NCBI RefSeq assembly: GCF_004362825.1
Contig: NZ_SNXZ01000003.1
Span: 844,784 to 908,783 of the forward strand
Direction: 5' to 3'
Length of the DNA: 64,000 nucleotides
Source: Labedaea rhizosphaerae
GTDB taxonomy: Bacteria > Actinomycetota > Actinomycetes > Mycobacteriales > Pseudonocardiaceae
Part shown: positions 8,684 to 15,934 of the stretch, one piece after another
Numbering within the stretch: the first letter of the stretch is position 1
Layout: every line of letters starts with the position of its first letter
Made by a program: the position numbers and the translations under genes
Notes under the pieces: model-generated
What the model was told of the DNA's origin: nothing
Databases searched by the model: none
Seen by the model: only the letters and a program-made list of their open reading frames with translations

Positions 8684-9259
8684 TCAAGCGAGCAACGCAC
8701 GGACCGCGTCGGTGATCACCTTGCGGCGGTGCTCGACCGTCTCCGAGCGCACGAGGTCGTGGTACTCGGGGGTCATCGCGGTCCACATCCCCGCGATCGT
8801 CAGCACCAGGGCCAGCAGGTCCGCCGGGTCGAAGCGGCTCGGGAGCACGCCGTCGGCCTGGGCTTGCGCGATCGCGTCGACCTTGCCCTGGTTGGCTTTG
8901 AGGATCGACTGCAGCGGCTCGGAGGTCTCCGCTCGCTCCAGCCGGTACCAGCTGGCGATCCGGGTCAGCTCCGGGTGCCGCAGGTACCCGTCGAAGAGCC
9001 GGCCGGCGTACTCCGGCAGGTCGGCCGGGTCGATCGGCACCTCGCGCAGCGTCTGCGCCACGAACTCGTCGAAGACGGCGTCGAAGAGGCCTTCCTTGCT
9101 GCCGAAGTAGTGGTAGATCTGCGCCTTGTTGGCCGCCGCCGCCGCGGCGATGCGGTCCACGCGGGCGCCGGCGATCCCGTACTTGGCGAACTCCGCCGTC
9201 CCTGCGTCCAGCAGGCGGCGTTTCGTCGCCTCAGCGTCTCCGACCATGAGCTCGAGCAT
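8684..9259 (-). CDS. TetR-family repressor of the divergent SDR gene
   Basis: About 191 residues. The N-terminal HTH is typical of TetR (RRLLDAGTAEFAKYGIAG, VDRIAAAAAANKAQIYHYFG, SKEGLFDAVF), followed by a helical ligand domain. ATG 9259 (MLELMVGD) is used; ATG 9247 is equally possible. The gene is divergent from the short-chain dehydrogenase at 9344, and the gap holds two copies of an AACTAACC-N4-AGTT operator, one next to each start. The expected role is ligand-relieved repression of itself and of the dehydrogenase. Confidence 0.88.
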   Translation of the reverse strand: MLELMVGDAEATKRRLLDAGTAEFAKYGIAGARVDRIAAAAAANKAQIYHYFGSKEGLFDAVFDEFVAQTLREVPIDPADLPEYAGRLFDGYLRHPELTRIASWYRLERAETSEPLQSILKANQGKVDAIAQAQADGVLPSRFDPADLLALVLTIAGMWTAMTPEYHDLVRSETVEHRRKVITDAVRALLA

Positions 9260-9262
9260 ACT

Positions 9263-9280
9263 CAACTAACCGGATAGTTG
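9263..9280. promoter_or_regulatory. TetR operator copy 1
   Basis: CAACTA-ACCGGA-TAGTTG: perfect 6-bp arms, 6-nt centre, directly before the TetR start. Confidence 0.6.
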
Positions 9281-9309
9281 ACAGGCGGGCGACCCAGTGC
9301 AACTCTCGT

Positions 9310-9325
9310 AACTAACCATTCAGTT
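9310..9325. promoter_or_regulatory. TetR operator copy 2
   Basis: AACTAACCATTCAGTT shares AACTAACC and AGTT with copy 1 and sits 18 bp before the dehydrogenase start, overlapping the region just upstream of its ribosome site (AAGGAG at 9331). Confidence 0.55.
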
Positions 9326-9343
9326 AGAAGAAGGAGACAGCAA

Positions 9344-10183
9344 ATGGGCAAGGTCTGGTTCGTCACCGGGAGCTCGCGCGGCCTCGGCCGGTCGATCGTC
9401 ACGGCGGCGCTCGAAGCAGGCAATCGGGTCGCGGCATCCGCACGGAACCCCCGCACGCTCGACGACCTCGTCGCGAAGTACGGCGAGCAGATCCACCCGA
9501 TCGCGCTCGACGTCGCCGACCAAGCGGCAGCCGAGCAGGCGATCAAGGCGGCCGCCGAACACTTCGGCCGCCTGGACGTGGTGGTCAACAACGCGGGCTA
9601 CGCGGACGTGGCCGCGATCGAGGACGTCGAGCTCGACGCCTTCCGCAGGCAGATCGAGACCAACTTCTACGGCACGGTGCACGTCACCAAGGCCGCGGTC
9701 CCGGTCCTGCGGGCGCAGGGCGGCGGGCACATCGTGCAGATCACGTCGATCGGCGGCCGGGTCGGCACGCCGGGGCTCGCCGCGTACCAGAGCGCGAAAT
9801 GGGCGGTCGAGGGCTTCTCGGAGGTGCTCGCGAAGGAGGTCGCGCCGTTCGGGATCAAGGTCACCCTGGTCGAACCGGGCGGCATCCGCACCGACTGGGC
9901 CGGCTCGTCGATGACCATCCCGCCGATCAGCGAGCCGTACCGGCAGACGGTCGGCGCGATGGTCGAGATGCGAGAGGACTTCCCGTCGAGCGCACCGATC
10001 GACCCGGACAAGGCGGCCGACGCGATCGTGCGCATCACCGGCGTCGAAGAGCCCCCGCTGCGGCTCCTGCTCGGCCGTCAGGCGACCGCACTGGCCGCCG
10101 CCACCGCCCGGGCCCGCGACGAGGACGACGCCCGCTGGCGCGAGCTGAGCGAGTCGGTGGAGTTCGACGACGTTCCCGCCTGA
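9344..10183 (+). CDS. Short-chain dehydrogenase/reductase (classical SDR)
   Basis: A 279-residue classical SDR. The cofactor motif is TGSSRGLG (residues 8-15), NNAG occurs at about 83, the catalytic Ser lies in ITSIGG and the Tyr/Lys pair in YQSAK. ATG 9344 follows AAGGAG with good spacing; an upstream in-frame extension is not credible because it reads through the operator. Such proteins (often annotated as oxidoreductases in this size class) reduce or oxidise small alcohols or ketones with NAD(P)(H); the substrate is unknown. Regulation by the divergent TetR gene is strongly suggested by the paired operators. Confidence 0.9.
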   Translation: MGKVWFVTGSSRGLGRSIVTAALEAGNRVAASARNPRTLDDLVAKYGEQIHPIALDVADQAAAEQAIKAAAEHFGRLDVVVNNAGYADVAAIEDVELDAFRRQIETNFYGTVHVTKAAVPVLRAQGGGHIVQITSIGGRVGTPGLAAYQSAKWAVEGFSEVLAKEVAPFGIKVTLVEPGGIRTDWAGSSMTIPPISEPYRQTVGAMVEMREDFPSSAPIDPDKAADAIVRITGVEEPPLRLLLGRQATALAAATARARDEDDARWRELSESVEFDDVPA

Positions 10184-10510
10184 GGCGGGAGCGGGGGACG
10201 GTGAACGGGAGTCGGAGCGCGTCGCCGGCGCGCGTTCCAGGCGACCAAGCGAACCGATCCCGTCCACGCCCCCCGAAGCCGCAAGCCGCGGTGACCGGGT
10301 CGGCATTGCCAGGCGAGCACTCGGCTGCCGCCCCACCGTCAGGCGACCGTCCAAGCCACCGCGACTTGCGTACCAGGGACTCGGTACATCCCTGGTGCCC
10401 TCTAGGAATACCCGGCGGGGTCCGGCTGAGTGCAACGTAAGCGCTCGCGCACGTTGGGCTCAGTGGGGGCGACCTGCCACAACAGTCCCCCGATCGTGTT
10501 AGCTGTCGGC
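10184..10510. other. Intergenic stretch with hairpin
   Basis: No credible gene. It holds an 8-bp inverted repeat ACCAGGGA / TCCCTGGT at 10372-10396 (9-nt loop) that could end dehydrogenase transcription, and the promoter region of the HxlR gene. Confidence 0.5.
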
Positions 10511-10909
10511 ATGACGAAGTGGGACGTCCCGTACCGGCAGGGCGTTCACGACGCGATGACCGTGCTTCGGGGACGATGGACCGTGGCCGTGCTCGCGGCC
10601 CTGGCGCTCGGCGAGCGGCAGTACGGCGAATTGCTCGCCGCGGTGAACGAGGTCGAGGAGCGGGTCGGGTGGGTGTCGCACGAACGCCCGCTGACCGAAC
10701 GCACCCTGACCGACACCCTGCGCCGCGCCAACACCGACGGGCTCGTGCAGCGGCGCGCTGAACCAGGGCGCTTCGGCGCCGTCTGGTACGGGCTCACCCC
10801 GATGGGCCGGTCGCTGCTGCGGGCCCTGCGCCCGCTCGCGGAGTGGGCGCAGCAGCACCGCGAGCAGATGGAGAATCAGCCGGCCGAGGGCCGCACCGCG
10901 CGCACCTGA
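10511..10909 (+). CDS. HxlR-family winged-helix regulator
   Basis: A 132-residue protein with the HxlR layout: VLRGRWTVAVLAALALGERQ (helix entering the winged helix), ERTLTDTLRRANTDGLVQRR (recognition helix and wing), then WYGLTPMGRSLLRALRPLAEW. ATG 10511 is used because the protein then starts MTKWDVPYRQG, close to the family start; an upstream extension has no domain support. HxlR proteins usually control a neighbouring enzyme gene in response to oxidants, aldehydes or quinones. Here no divergent target is adjacent. The 3' end overlaps the convergent diguanylate cyclase gene by 34 bp. Confidence 0.85.
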   Translation: MTKWDVPYRQGVHDAMTVLRGRWTVAVLAALALGERQYGELLAAVNEVEERVGWVSHERPLTERTLTDTLRRANTDGLVQRRAEPGRFGAVWYGLTPMGRSLLRALRPLAEWAQQHREQMENQPAEGRTART

Positions 10910-12165
10910 TCGCGCCCGGCGTCCTTCGCCGCGAACATGGCGTTGTCGGCCGACATCAGCACCTCGTCGACCTGGCTGCCGTGATCGGGGTAGGTCGCGG
11001 CCCCGATCGACACGCTCAGCTTCAGGTCGGGCAGCAGCTCGCCGGTGTCGGCGTCCTCGATGCGCAGGGCACGCACCCGGCGGCAGATCCGCTCGGCGAC
11101 GTCCACCACGTCGGTGGCCTTCGTGTCGGGCAGCAGCACGACGAACTCCTCGCCGCCGAAGCGCCCGCAGAGGTCGTCGGCGCGGACCTCGGCACGCATG
11201 GCGTCGGCGACCAGGCGCAGCACGTGGTCACCGGTGAGGTGGCCGTGGCTGTCGTTCACGCTCTTGAAGTGGTCGATGTCGACCAGCAGGACCCCGAAGG
11301 TGCTGTCGTGCCTGCGCGCGCGGTCGAGTTCGGCGGCCGCGAGGTTGTGCCAGCTCGCCGCGTTGAGCAGGCCGGTCTTCTCGTCGGTGGCCGCCGCGTG
11401 TTCGAGCTGGCGGATCAGCACGCTGCGGTGCAGCACGTAGAGCGGGAGCAGGACGAGCACCAGCAGGTAGGGCTGCCACAGCAGCAACGCCCCGGCGAGC
11501 ACGCCCATGCAGAGGGTCGCGTACTCGATGCTGTTCTCCTGCCAGGTACCGATCAGCTGGCGGGCCGACCGGTCACCCGAGAGCAACGCGATCGCGACGC
11601 CGACGATCCCGGAGTTGATCACCGAGTACGTGACGATCACCAGCACGCCCCACACCAGGATCATCGGCCCGGCCATGGCCAGCACGCCGCCGGTCGGCAC
11701 CGCTCGCGCCAGCGCCCAGACCGCGAGGCAGGACAGCACGGCGTTGCTCGCGCTGAACACGGCACGGTAGGTGTGCATCCCGGACAGGTTGCGCCAGCTG
11801 CGCAGCCAGAGGTGGCTGTAGAGCAGCGTCGTCGTGGCCGCGGCGAGGCCCGGGCTGGTGGTCACCGCGGCGGCGATGATCCACACCGAACTCAGGTTGA
11901 CGTGCAGCGTGTCGGCGAAGCGCCGCCGCTTGCGCTCGACCTGCCGGGTCAACTCGGCTGAGGCCAGCCCGAGCAGCACGATCCCGCCGACGTGGCGCAG
12001 ATCGGTCGCCGAGGTCGGGTACAGGACGAAGGCGAGCACCAACGCGAACGCGGCGAGCACGTCGACCGCGAGCACGAAGACGACGCCTCGTTTCGGCAGC
12101 GTCATGAGCACCCGGCGCGACCTGCGACGATCGCCTTTTCCTACCGCTCGTTGCAGCACACTCAT
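10876..12165 (-). CDS. Membrane diguanylate cyclase (GGDEF)
   Basis: A 429-residue protein with about six N-terminal transmembrane helices (residues 30-230) and a C-terminal GGDEF domain. The active-site signature is GGEEF at about 337, and an intact inhibitory I-site RADD lies exactly five residues before it, so the enzyme should make cyclic di-GMP with product feedback. ATG 12163-12165 (MSVLQRAV) is chosen; longer frames run into the divergent peptide array. There is no phosphodiesterase EAL domain. A second protein of the same architecture lies at 27766. It is divergent from the mini-ORF array, with about 110 bp between starts. Confidence 0.9.
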   Translation of the reverse strand: MSVLQRAVGKGDRRRSRRVLMTLPKRGVVFVLAVDVLAAFALVLAFVLYPTSATDLRHVGGIVLLGLASAELTRQVERKRRRFADTLHVNLSSVWIIAAAVTTSPGLAAATTTLLYSHLWLRSWRNLSGMHTYRAVFSASNAVLSCLAVWALARAVPTGGVLAMAGPMILVWGVLVIVTYSVINSGIVGVAIALLSGDRSARQLIGTWQENSIEYATLCMGVLAGALLLWQPYLLVLVLLPLYVLHRSVLIRQLEHAAATDEKTGLLNAASWHNLAAAELDRARRHDSTFGVLLVDIDHFKSVNDSHGHLTGDHVLRLVADAMRAEVRADDLCGRFGGEEFVVLLPDTKATDVVDVAERICRRVRALRIEDADTGELLPDLKLSVSIGAATYPDHGSQVDEVLMSADNAMFAAKDAGRDQVRAVRPSAG

Positions 12166-12276
12166 AATGGTCCCACTCGCGTCCCCGGATGCCGAGTCCA
12201 TGCTGGTCGCTGGGTCCGCCGGCGATCGATCCGGCGGGAAGCTGGTTCGGCGACGCCCCGAGAGGAGGTGCCGGCC

Positions 12277-12297
12277 ATGCGCAGCAAGGACCTCTGA
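12277..12297 (+). CDS. First mini-ORF of the array, MRSKDL
   Basis: ATG CGC AGC AAG GAC CTC TGA with an AGGAGG site at 12262-12267. It has the strongest ribosome site of the early units and lies nearest to the presumed promoter between the array and the divergent cyclase gene. It is followed by a 79-nt spacer unlike the later 40-nt ones. Confidence 0.6.
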   Translation: MRSKDL

Positions 12298-12873
12298 CTG
12301 TTCCGTCCTGACCTCGAATATTTCATCGCACAACGAACACATTTCATCTCACCCCGGGCAGCGGGAGGGACCGCCATGTGCAGCAAGGATCGCTGACCGG
12401 CTGATCCACCCCCGACCCCCACCGCACGCGAAAGGAGCCCGCCGTGAGCAAGGACCTGTGAACACCGACCAGTCGCTACCGCATCAACCCTGGAGGTGAC
12501 CCCCATGAGCAGCAAGGACCTGTGAACGGCCCCGGCATCCGCCACTGCCACCTCGAGAGGAAGGAACAAGTCGTGAGCAAGGACCTCTGAGTACCCACGA
12601 ACGCCCGCATCACACAACTCGATGAAGGAGACCCCCATGTGCAGCAAGGACCTGTGACCGAACGGCCTACTCGCCCCACCGGAAAGGAGCGCCCCGTGAG
12701 CAAGGACCTCTGAACCCCCGGCCCGCACACCCCAGCCACGAAGGGAGACGGCAGTGCACAGCAAGGACCTCTGACCAGCCCCAGTCACGACCGCTCGACG
12801 AGAAGGGAGCCCGCCGTGAGCAAGGACCTCTGAACGCCCAGCGTCCCTGTCCCACGAGCCCAAGGAGATCGCA

Positions 12874-12894
12874 ATACGCAGCAAGGACCTCTGG
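12874..12894 (+). pseudogene. Decayed mini-ORF unit (start ATA, stop TGG)
   Basis: The tenth unit keeps its AAGGAG and the core CGCAGCAAGGACCTCTG, but the start is ATA and the stop is TGG. The parallel unit at 13234, in the near-identical 360-bp copy, has ATG and TGA. It is the only visibly broken unit among 21. Confidence 0.7.
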
Positions 12895-13629
12895 CCAGGC
12901 CCCGTCACAACCGCTCGACAAGGAGGGAGCACGACGTGAGCAAGGACCTCTGAACCCCGAACCCCCACACCAGAACCGGCGAAGGAGGCAGCAATGCACA
13001 GCAAGGACCTGTGATCAGCCCTCACCACGACCCCACCAGGAGAAAGGAGCGCGACGTGAGCAAGGACCTCTGAACGCCCGGCGCCCCCGTCCCACGAGCC
13101 CAAGGAGATCGCAATGCGCAGCAAGGACCTCTGATCAGACCCCGTCACGACCGCACCACAAGAAAGGAGACCGCGGTGAGCAAAGACCTCTGAACGCCCA
13201 GCGCCCCCGTCCCACCAGCCCAAGGAGATCGCAATGCGCAGCAAGGACCTCTGACCAGCCCCCGTCACAACCGCTCGACAAGGAGGGAGGACCTCGTGAG
13301 CAAGGACCTCTGAACCCCGAACCCCCACACCAGAACCGGCGAAGGAGGCAGCCATGCACAGCAAGGACCTGTGATCGCCCCGCACCACGACCACATCACC
13401 AGAAAGGAGCACCACGTGAGCAAGGACCTCTGAACCCCCAGGCCCACCACCACGACGACCAACGGAGACCGCCATGCGCAGCAAGGACCTCTGACCAGCC
13501 CGACCCACCACCGCTCCACAAGAAGGGAGCCCGCCGTGAGCAAGGACCTCTGAGCACCTGCAAGTTCCCCCGCCCACCGGTGCCACACCAACCCGTGCGG
13601 TGTCGCCCCGGGACGAAGGAACTCCAGGC

Positions 13630-13650
13630 ATGTGCGACAAGGGCATCTGA
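13630..13650 (+). CDS. Divergent mini-ORF MCDKGI
   Basis: ATG TGC GAC AAG GGC ATC TGA preceded by GAAGGA. It lies downstream of the array and ends just before the convergent MFS stop. Same length as the MxSKDL units and same Cys/Lys positions as MCSKDL, but a different tail (KGI), so it may be a related peptide of another subfamily. Confidence 0.5.
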   Translation: MCDKGI

Positions 13651-13651
13651 C

Positions 13652-15019
13652 TCAGTCCCCATCATTCGACGTCGACAATGGTCGCCCTTGCCCGCCGATC
13701 GGCGGGGACGCCGGCCGCGTATCACCGTCCGCGCTGGTGTCCGTCCGAGAGGAGGTACCTGAGATGCGCATCAATGGCATCTGATCGTCGTCCGTCATGT
13801 GTGGCTCGGCGCGGTCGTTCTCGGCGCGGGAACGACCGCGACCCCACCACACGCCGACGCAGGAGGCGAGCACCACACCCAGCAGACCCGCCCCGCCCAC
13901 GGCCCGGAAGGGGCCGGTCAGCTCGCTCAGCGCGCCGCCGAGCACGACAGCGAGCCCTTGCGAGGTGTAAAGGCTCGTCGCAAGCCGGCCCATCACCAGG
14001 CCGCGGCGCTGGTCGGGCACCAGCTCGACCAGCAGGGCCTGCGCCTGGATCAAGTACGCCGTGGAGAGCCCGCCGGTCACGGCCCACAGGATCAGCGACG
14101 GCACCAGCGCCGGTCCCGCGCTGCAGAACAGCAGCGGCACGCCGGCGAGTGCCGCGAGCAACACCATCGAGTGCCAGGTCGGGGTGCTCCCGCGGCGGGC
14201 GAGCAGCCACGCGCCGAGTGCGCTGCCCAACGGGTCCGCGGCCATGAGCAACCCCACGCCGACCGGCCCGGCGCCGAGCGCGTCTCCATACGGCGCCGCG
14301 AGGCCTTCGGGCACCACGAACAAGCCGACCAGCATCACCATCGCGAAGATCGGTAACACCCCGGCGAACGGCGCCACCGGCGCGTCCGGTCGGGACACCG
14401 GTTCCTCGGGTTGCGCGGCGACGGCCGGACGAGCCCGGACGCCGGTGAGCACGATCAGGGCGCTGAGCGCGAACGTGCCCGCGTTGAGCCCGAGCACTGC
14501 GGCGGGCGGCACCACGGCGAGCAGCAGGCCACCGCACGCGAACCCGGCCAGCTGCGCCACCTGTGTGCTGGCCGCTCGCAACGACATCGCCGACACGTAC
14601 TGCTCTTTGCCCACCACGGTCGGCAGCAACGACAGTTGGGCGGCTTTGAACGGGCCCGACGCCATGCTCAGCAACGCCACGAAGGTCCACAACACGCCGA
14701 GCGGCACGCCGGGCAACGCCATCAAGGCGGCCAGCACCGCCCGGACGACGTCGGTCACGACCAGGACGGCCCGCCGGGGGAAGCGGTCGGCGAGGCCGGA
14801 GAGGAAGGCACCGCCGAGCACGGCGGGCGCGAAGGTCAGCGCATAGGTGAGCGCGGCCAGCATGGCCGACGACGTGCGGCCGTAGACGAGCACGGCGAGC
14901 GCGACCCGGGCCAGCTGGTCGCCGAGGATCGACAGCAGCTCGGCCAGCCAGAGCGCGCGGAATTCCGGCACGCGCGCCACGGCTGCGAAGCCGGAGCCAC
15001 GTCCGTCTGCCCTCGCCAA
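13652..15019 (-). CDS. MFS transporter (DHA/enterobactin-exporter-like), 12 TM
   Basis: A major facilitator protein of about 455 residues with twelve hydrophobic segments: FRALWLAELLSILGDQLARV in TM1, LADRFPRR in the loop between TM2 and TM3, and ELVPDQRRGLVMGRLATSLY in the second half. The start is uncertain. TTG 15017-15019 has an AAAGGGGG site 7-8 nt upstream; a longer frame to ATG 15097 would add 26 basic residues. The C-terminal 50 residues after TM12 (from about WWGRGRSRAEN) are polar and lie antisense to the last mini-ORF. It is convergent with the mini-ORF array, so a role in exporting its products is possible by position only. Divergent from the methyltransferase gene. Confidence 0.88.
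   Translation of the reverse strand: MARADGRGSGFAAVARVPEFRALWLAELLSILGDQLARVALAVLVYGRTSSAMLAALTYALTFAPAVLGGAFLSGLADRFPRRAVLVVTDVVRAVLAALMALPGVPLGVLWTFVALLSMASGPFKAAQLSLLPTVVGKEQYVSAMSLRAASTQVAQLAGFACGGLLLAVVPPAAVLGLNAGTFALSALIVLTGVRARPAVAAQPEEPVSRPDAPVAPFAGVLPIFAMVMLVGLFVVPEGLAAPYGDALGAGPVGVGLLMAADPLGSALGAWLLARRGSTPTWHSMVLLAALAGVPLLFCSAGPALVPSLILWAVTGGLSTAYLIQAQALLVELVPDQRRGLVMGRLATSLYTSQGLAVVLGGALSELTGPFRAVGGAGLLGVVLASCVGVWWGRGRSRAENDRAEPHMTDDDQMPLMRISGTSSRTDTSADGDTRPASPPIGGQGRPLSTSNDGD
13764..13784 (+). CDS. Divergent mini-ORF MRINGI
   Basis: ATG CGC ATC AAT GGC ATC TGA with a strong GAGAGGAGG site at 13748-13756. It is antisense to the disordered tail of the MFS gene. It shares the ending GI with MCDKGI and the MR opening with the MRSKDL units. 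Confidence 0.5.
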   Translation: MRINGI

Positions 15020-15216
15020 TCCAGCCCCCTTTCTGCGGCACCTCGCCGAACCGCACCGGACGCCAGAAAACGAACGTAGGCTGACGATGCGGGGCATTCA
15101 CCAGCCAGCTCTGACAACCACCCGCATGTAGTAGCCCGGTTACTCTGAGTCACTCACCACCGTACACGACAGCATGGTCGGCCGGATGGGTACAAGGTCG
15201 CCAGTAGGGTGGTGCG

Positions 15217-15930
15217 ATGGATTCGGCGACTTCGGCCACTTCGGCGACCACCCCGGACCCCGACGAGCGCGCCCGGGCCCTCGCGGCCGTCTCGCTCGAG
15301 CAGGGCGACCCGACCGGCTGGTTCGAGCGGCTCTACGCCGAGGCGTCCGAGGGTTCGGCGGTGGTTCCGTGGGACGTCGGCCACCCGCAGGCCGTCCTCG
15401 TCGACTGGGCCCGTGAGCGCCGGGGCGAGGGCCGATCGGCGCTGGTCGTGGGCTGCGGGCTCGGCCGCGACGCCGAGTTCTTTTCCGGTCTGGGCTACAC
15501 GACGACGGCCTTCGACATCTCCGAGAGCGCGGTGCGCACCACACGCGCCCGCTTCCCGGACTCCCGCGTGGAATACGTGATCGCCGACCTGTTCGACGTG
15601 CCGGCCGCGTGGCGCCGCGGCTTCGACCTGGTGGTGGAAAGCCTGACCGTGCAGTCGATGCCGCGCAGCGTGCGCGAACGCGCGACGGCCGCGGTCGCCG
15701 AGTTGGTCGCCCCGGGCGGGACGCTGGTGGTGAGCGCCGCGTGCCGGCCGGACGGGGCAGCCGACGATGCCGACGATGCCGACGATGCCGAGGCCGGTCC
15801 GCCGTGGCCGTTGACCGAGAAGGAGATCGCCGCGTTCGCGACCGGCGGCCTCACGACCGTGTCGATCGAGCGGAAGCCGCCGGCGGGACCCGGCGGGTTC
15901 GACCGCTGGATCGCGGAGTTCCGGCGGTAA
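15217..15930 (+). CDS. SAM-dependent methyltransferase (class I, thiopurine/TehB-like)
   Basis: A 237-residue class I methyltransferase. The SAM-binding motif is ALVVGCGLGRDAEFFSGLGY (about 76-95); the acidic post-strand residue is in FDIS; and ADLFDVP marks the adenine contact. An N-terminal WFERLYAEAS...VVPWD region is like that of thiol methyltransferases/TehB relatives. A run of three 9-bp repeats (CCGACGATG at 15761-15787) encodes an Asp/Ala loop before the last beta strand and may vary in length between strains. Low-complexity Ser/Ala/Thr repeats also open the gene. ATG 15217 follows an AGGGTGG site. The GH3 gene starts 5 bp after its stop, so the two are probably one operon. Confidence 0.85.
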   Translation: MDSATSATSATTPDPDERARALAAVSLEQGDPTGWFERLYAEASEGSAVVPWDVGHPQAVLVDWARERRGEGRSALVVGCGLGRDAEFFSGLGYTTTAFDISESAVRTTRARFPDSRVEYVIADLFDVPAAWRRGFDLVVESLTVQSMPRSVRERATAAVAELVAPGGTLVVSAACRPDGAADDADDADDAEAGPPWPLTEKEIAAFATGGLTTVSIERKPPAGPGGFDRWIAEFRR

Positions 15931-15934
15931 CCCG

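Larger units (their letters stand above)
12277..13553 (+). repeat. Tandem array of 21 mini-ORFs encoding MSKDL / MxSKDL peptides
   Basis: Every 58-68 nt (in the first part up to 99) there is a Shine-Dalgarno word (AAGGAG, GGAGG or AAAGGAG, mostly 6 nt before the start), a start codon and a 5- or 6-codon frame ending in TGA. Starts: 12277, 12376, 12444, 12505, 12573, 12637, 12696, 12754, 12816, 12874 (decayed), 12936, 12994, 13056, 13114, 13176, 13234, 13296, 13354, 13416, 13474, 13536. Products in order: MRSKDL, MCSKDR, MSKDL, MSSKDL, MSKDL, MCSKDL, MSKDL, MHSKDL, MSKDL, (decayed RSKDL), MSKDL, MHSKDL, MSKDL, MRSKDL, MSKDL, MRSKDL, MSKDL, MHSKDL, MSKDL, MRSKDL, MSKDL. From unit 3 on, 5-mers (always GTG) and 6-mers (mostly ATG) alternate strictly, giving a 120-bp period; 12841-13200 and 13201-13560 are near copies, a 360-bp higher-order repeat. 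In the early units the spacers differ widely while SD and peptide are kept, and codons vary silently (CTC/CTG, AAG/AAA), which points to selection on translation. Spacers are C/A-rich and G-poor, so the RNA should be little structured. Function unknown. Confidence 0.85.

Noticed and set aside
12277-13553. CRISPR array
   Set aside because: The conserved part is a ribosome site plus a coding frame, the spacers are not unique (several are near copies) and there is no cas gene.
12162-13646. A 494-codon minus-strand frame of repeated RSLL.., SEVLAH.. units across the array
   Set aside because: The 60/120-bp period is a multiple of three, so the reverse strand stays open by arithmetic. It is the mirror of the mini-ORFs and has no start signal or domain.
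13722-15101. A second long minus frame over the MFS gene
   Set aside because: Out-of-phase shadow; the phase ending at 13652 has twelve hydrophobic segments and MFS motifs.
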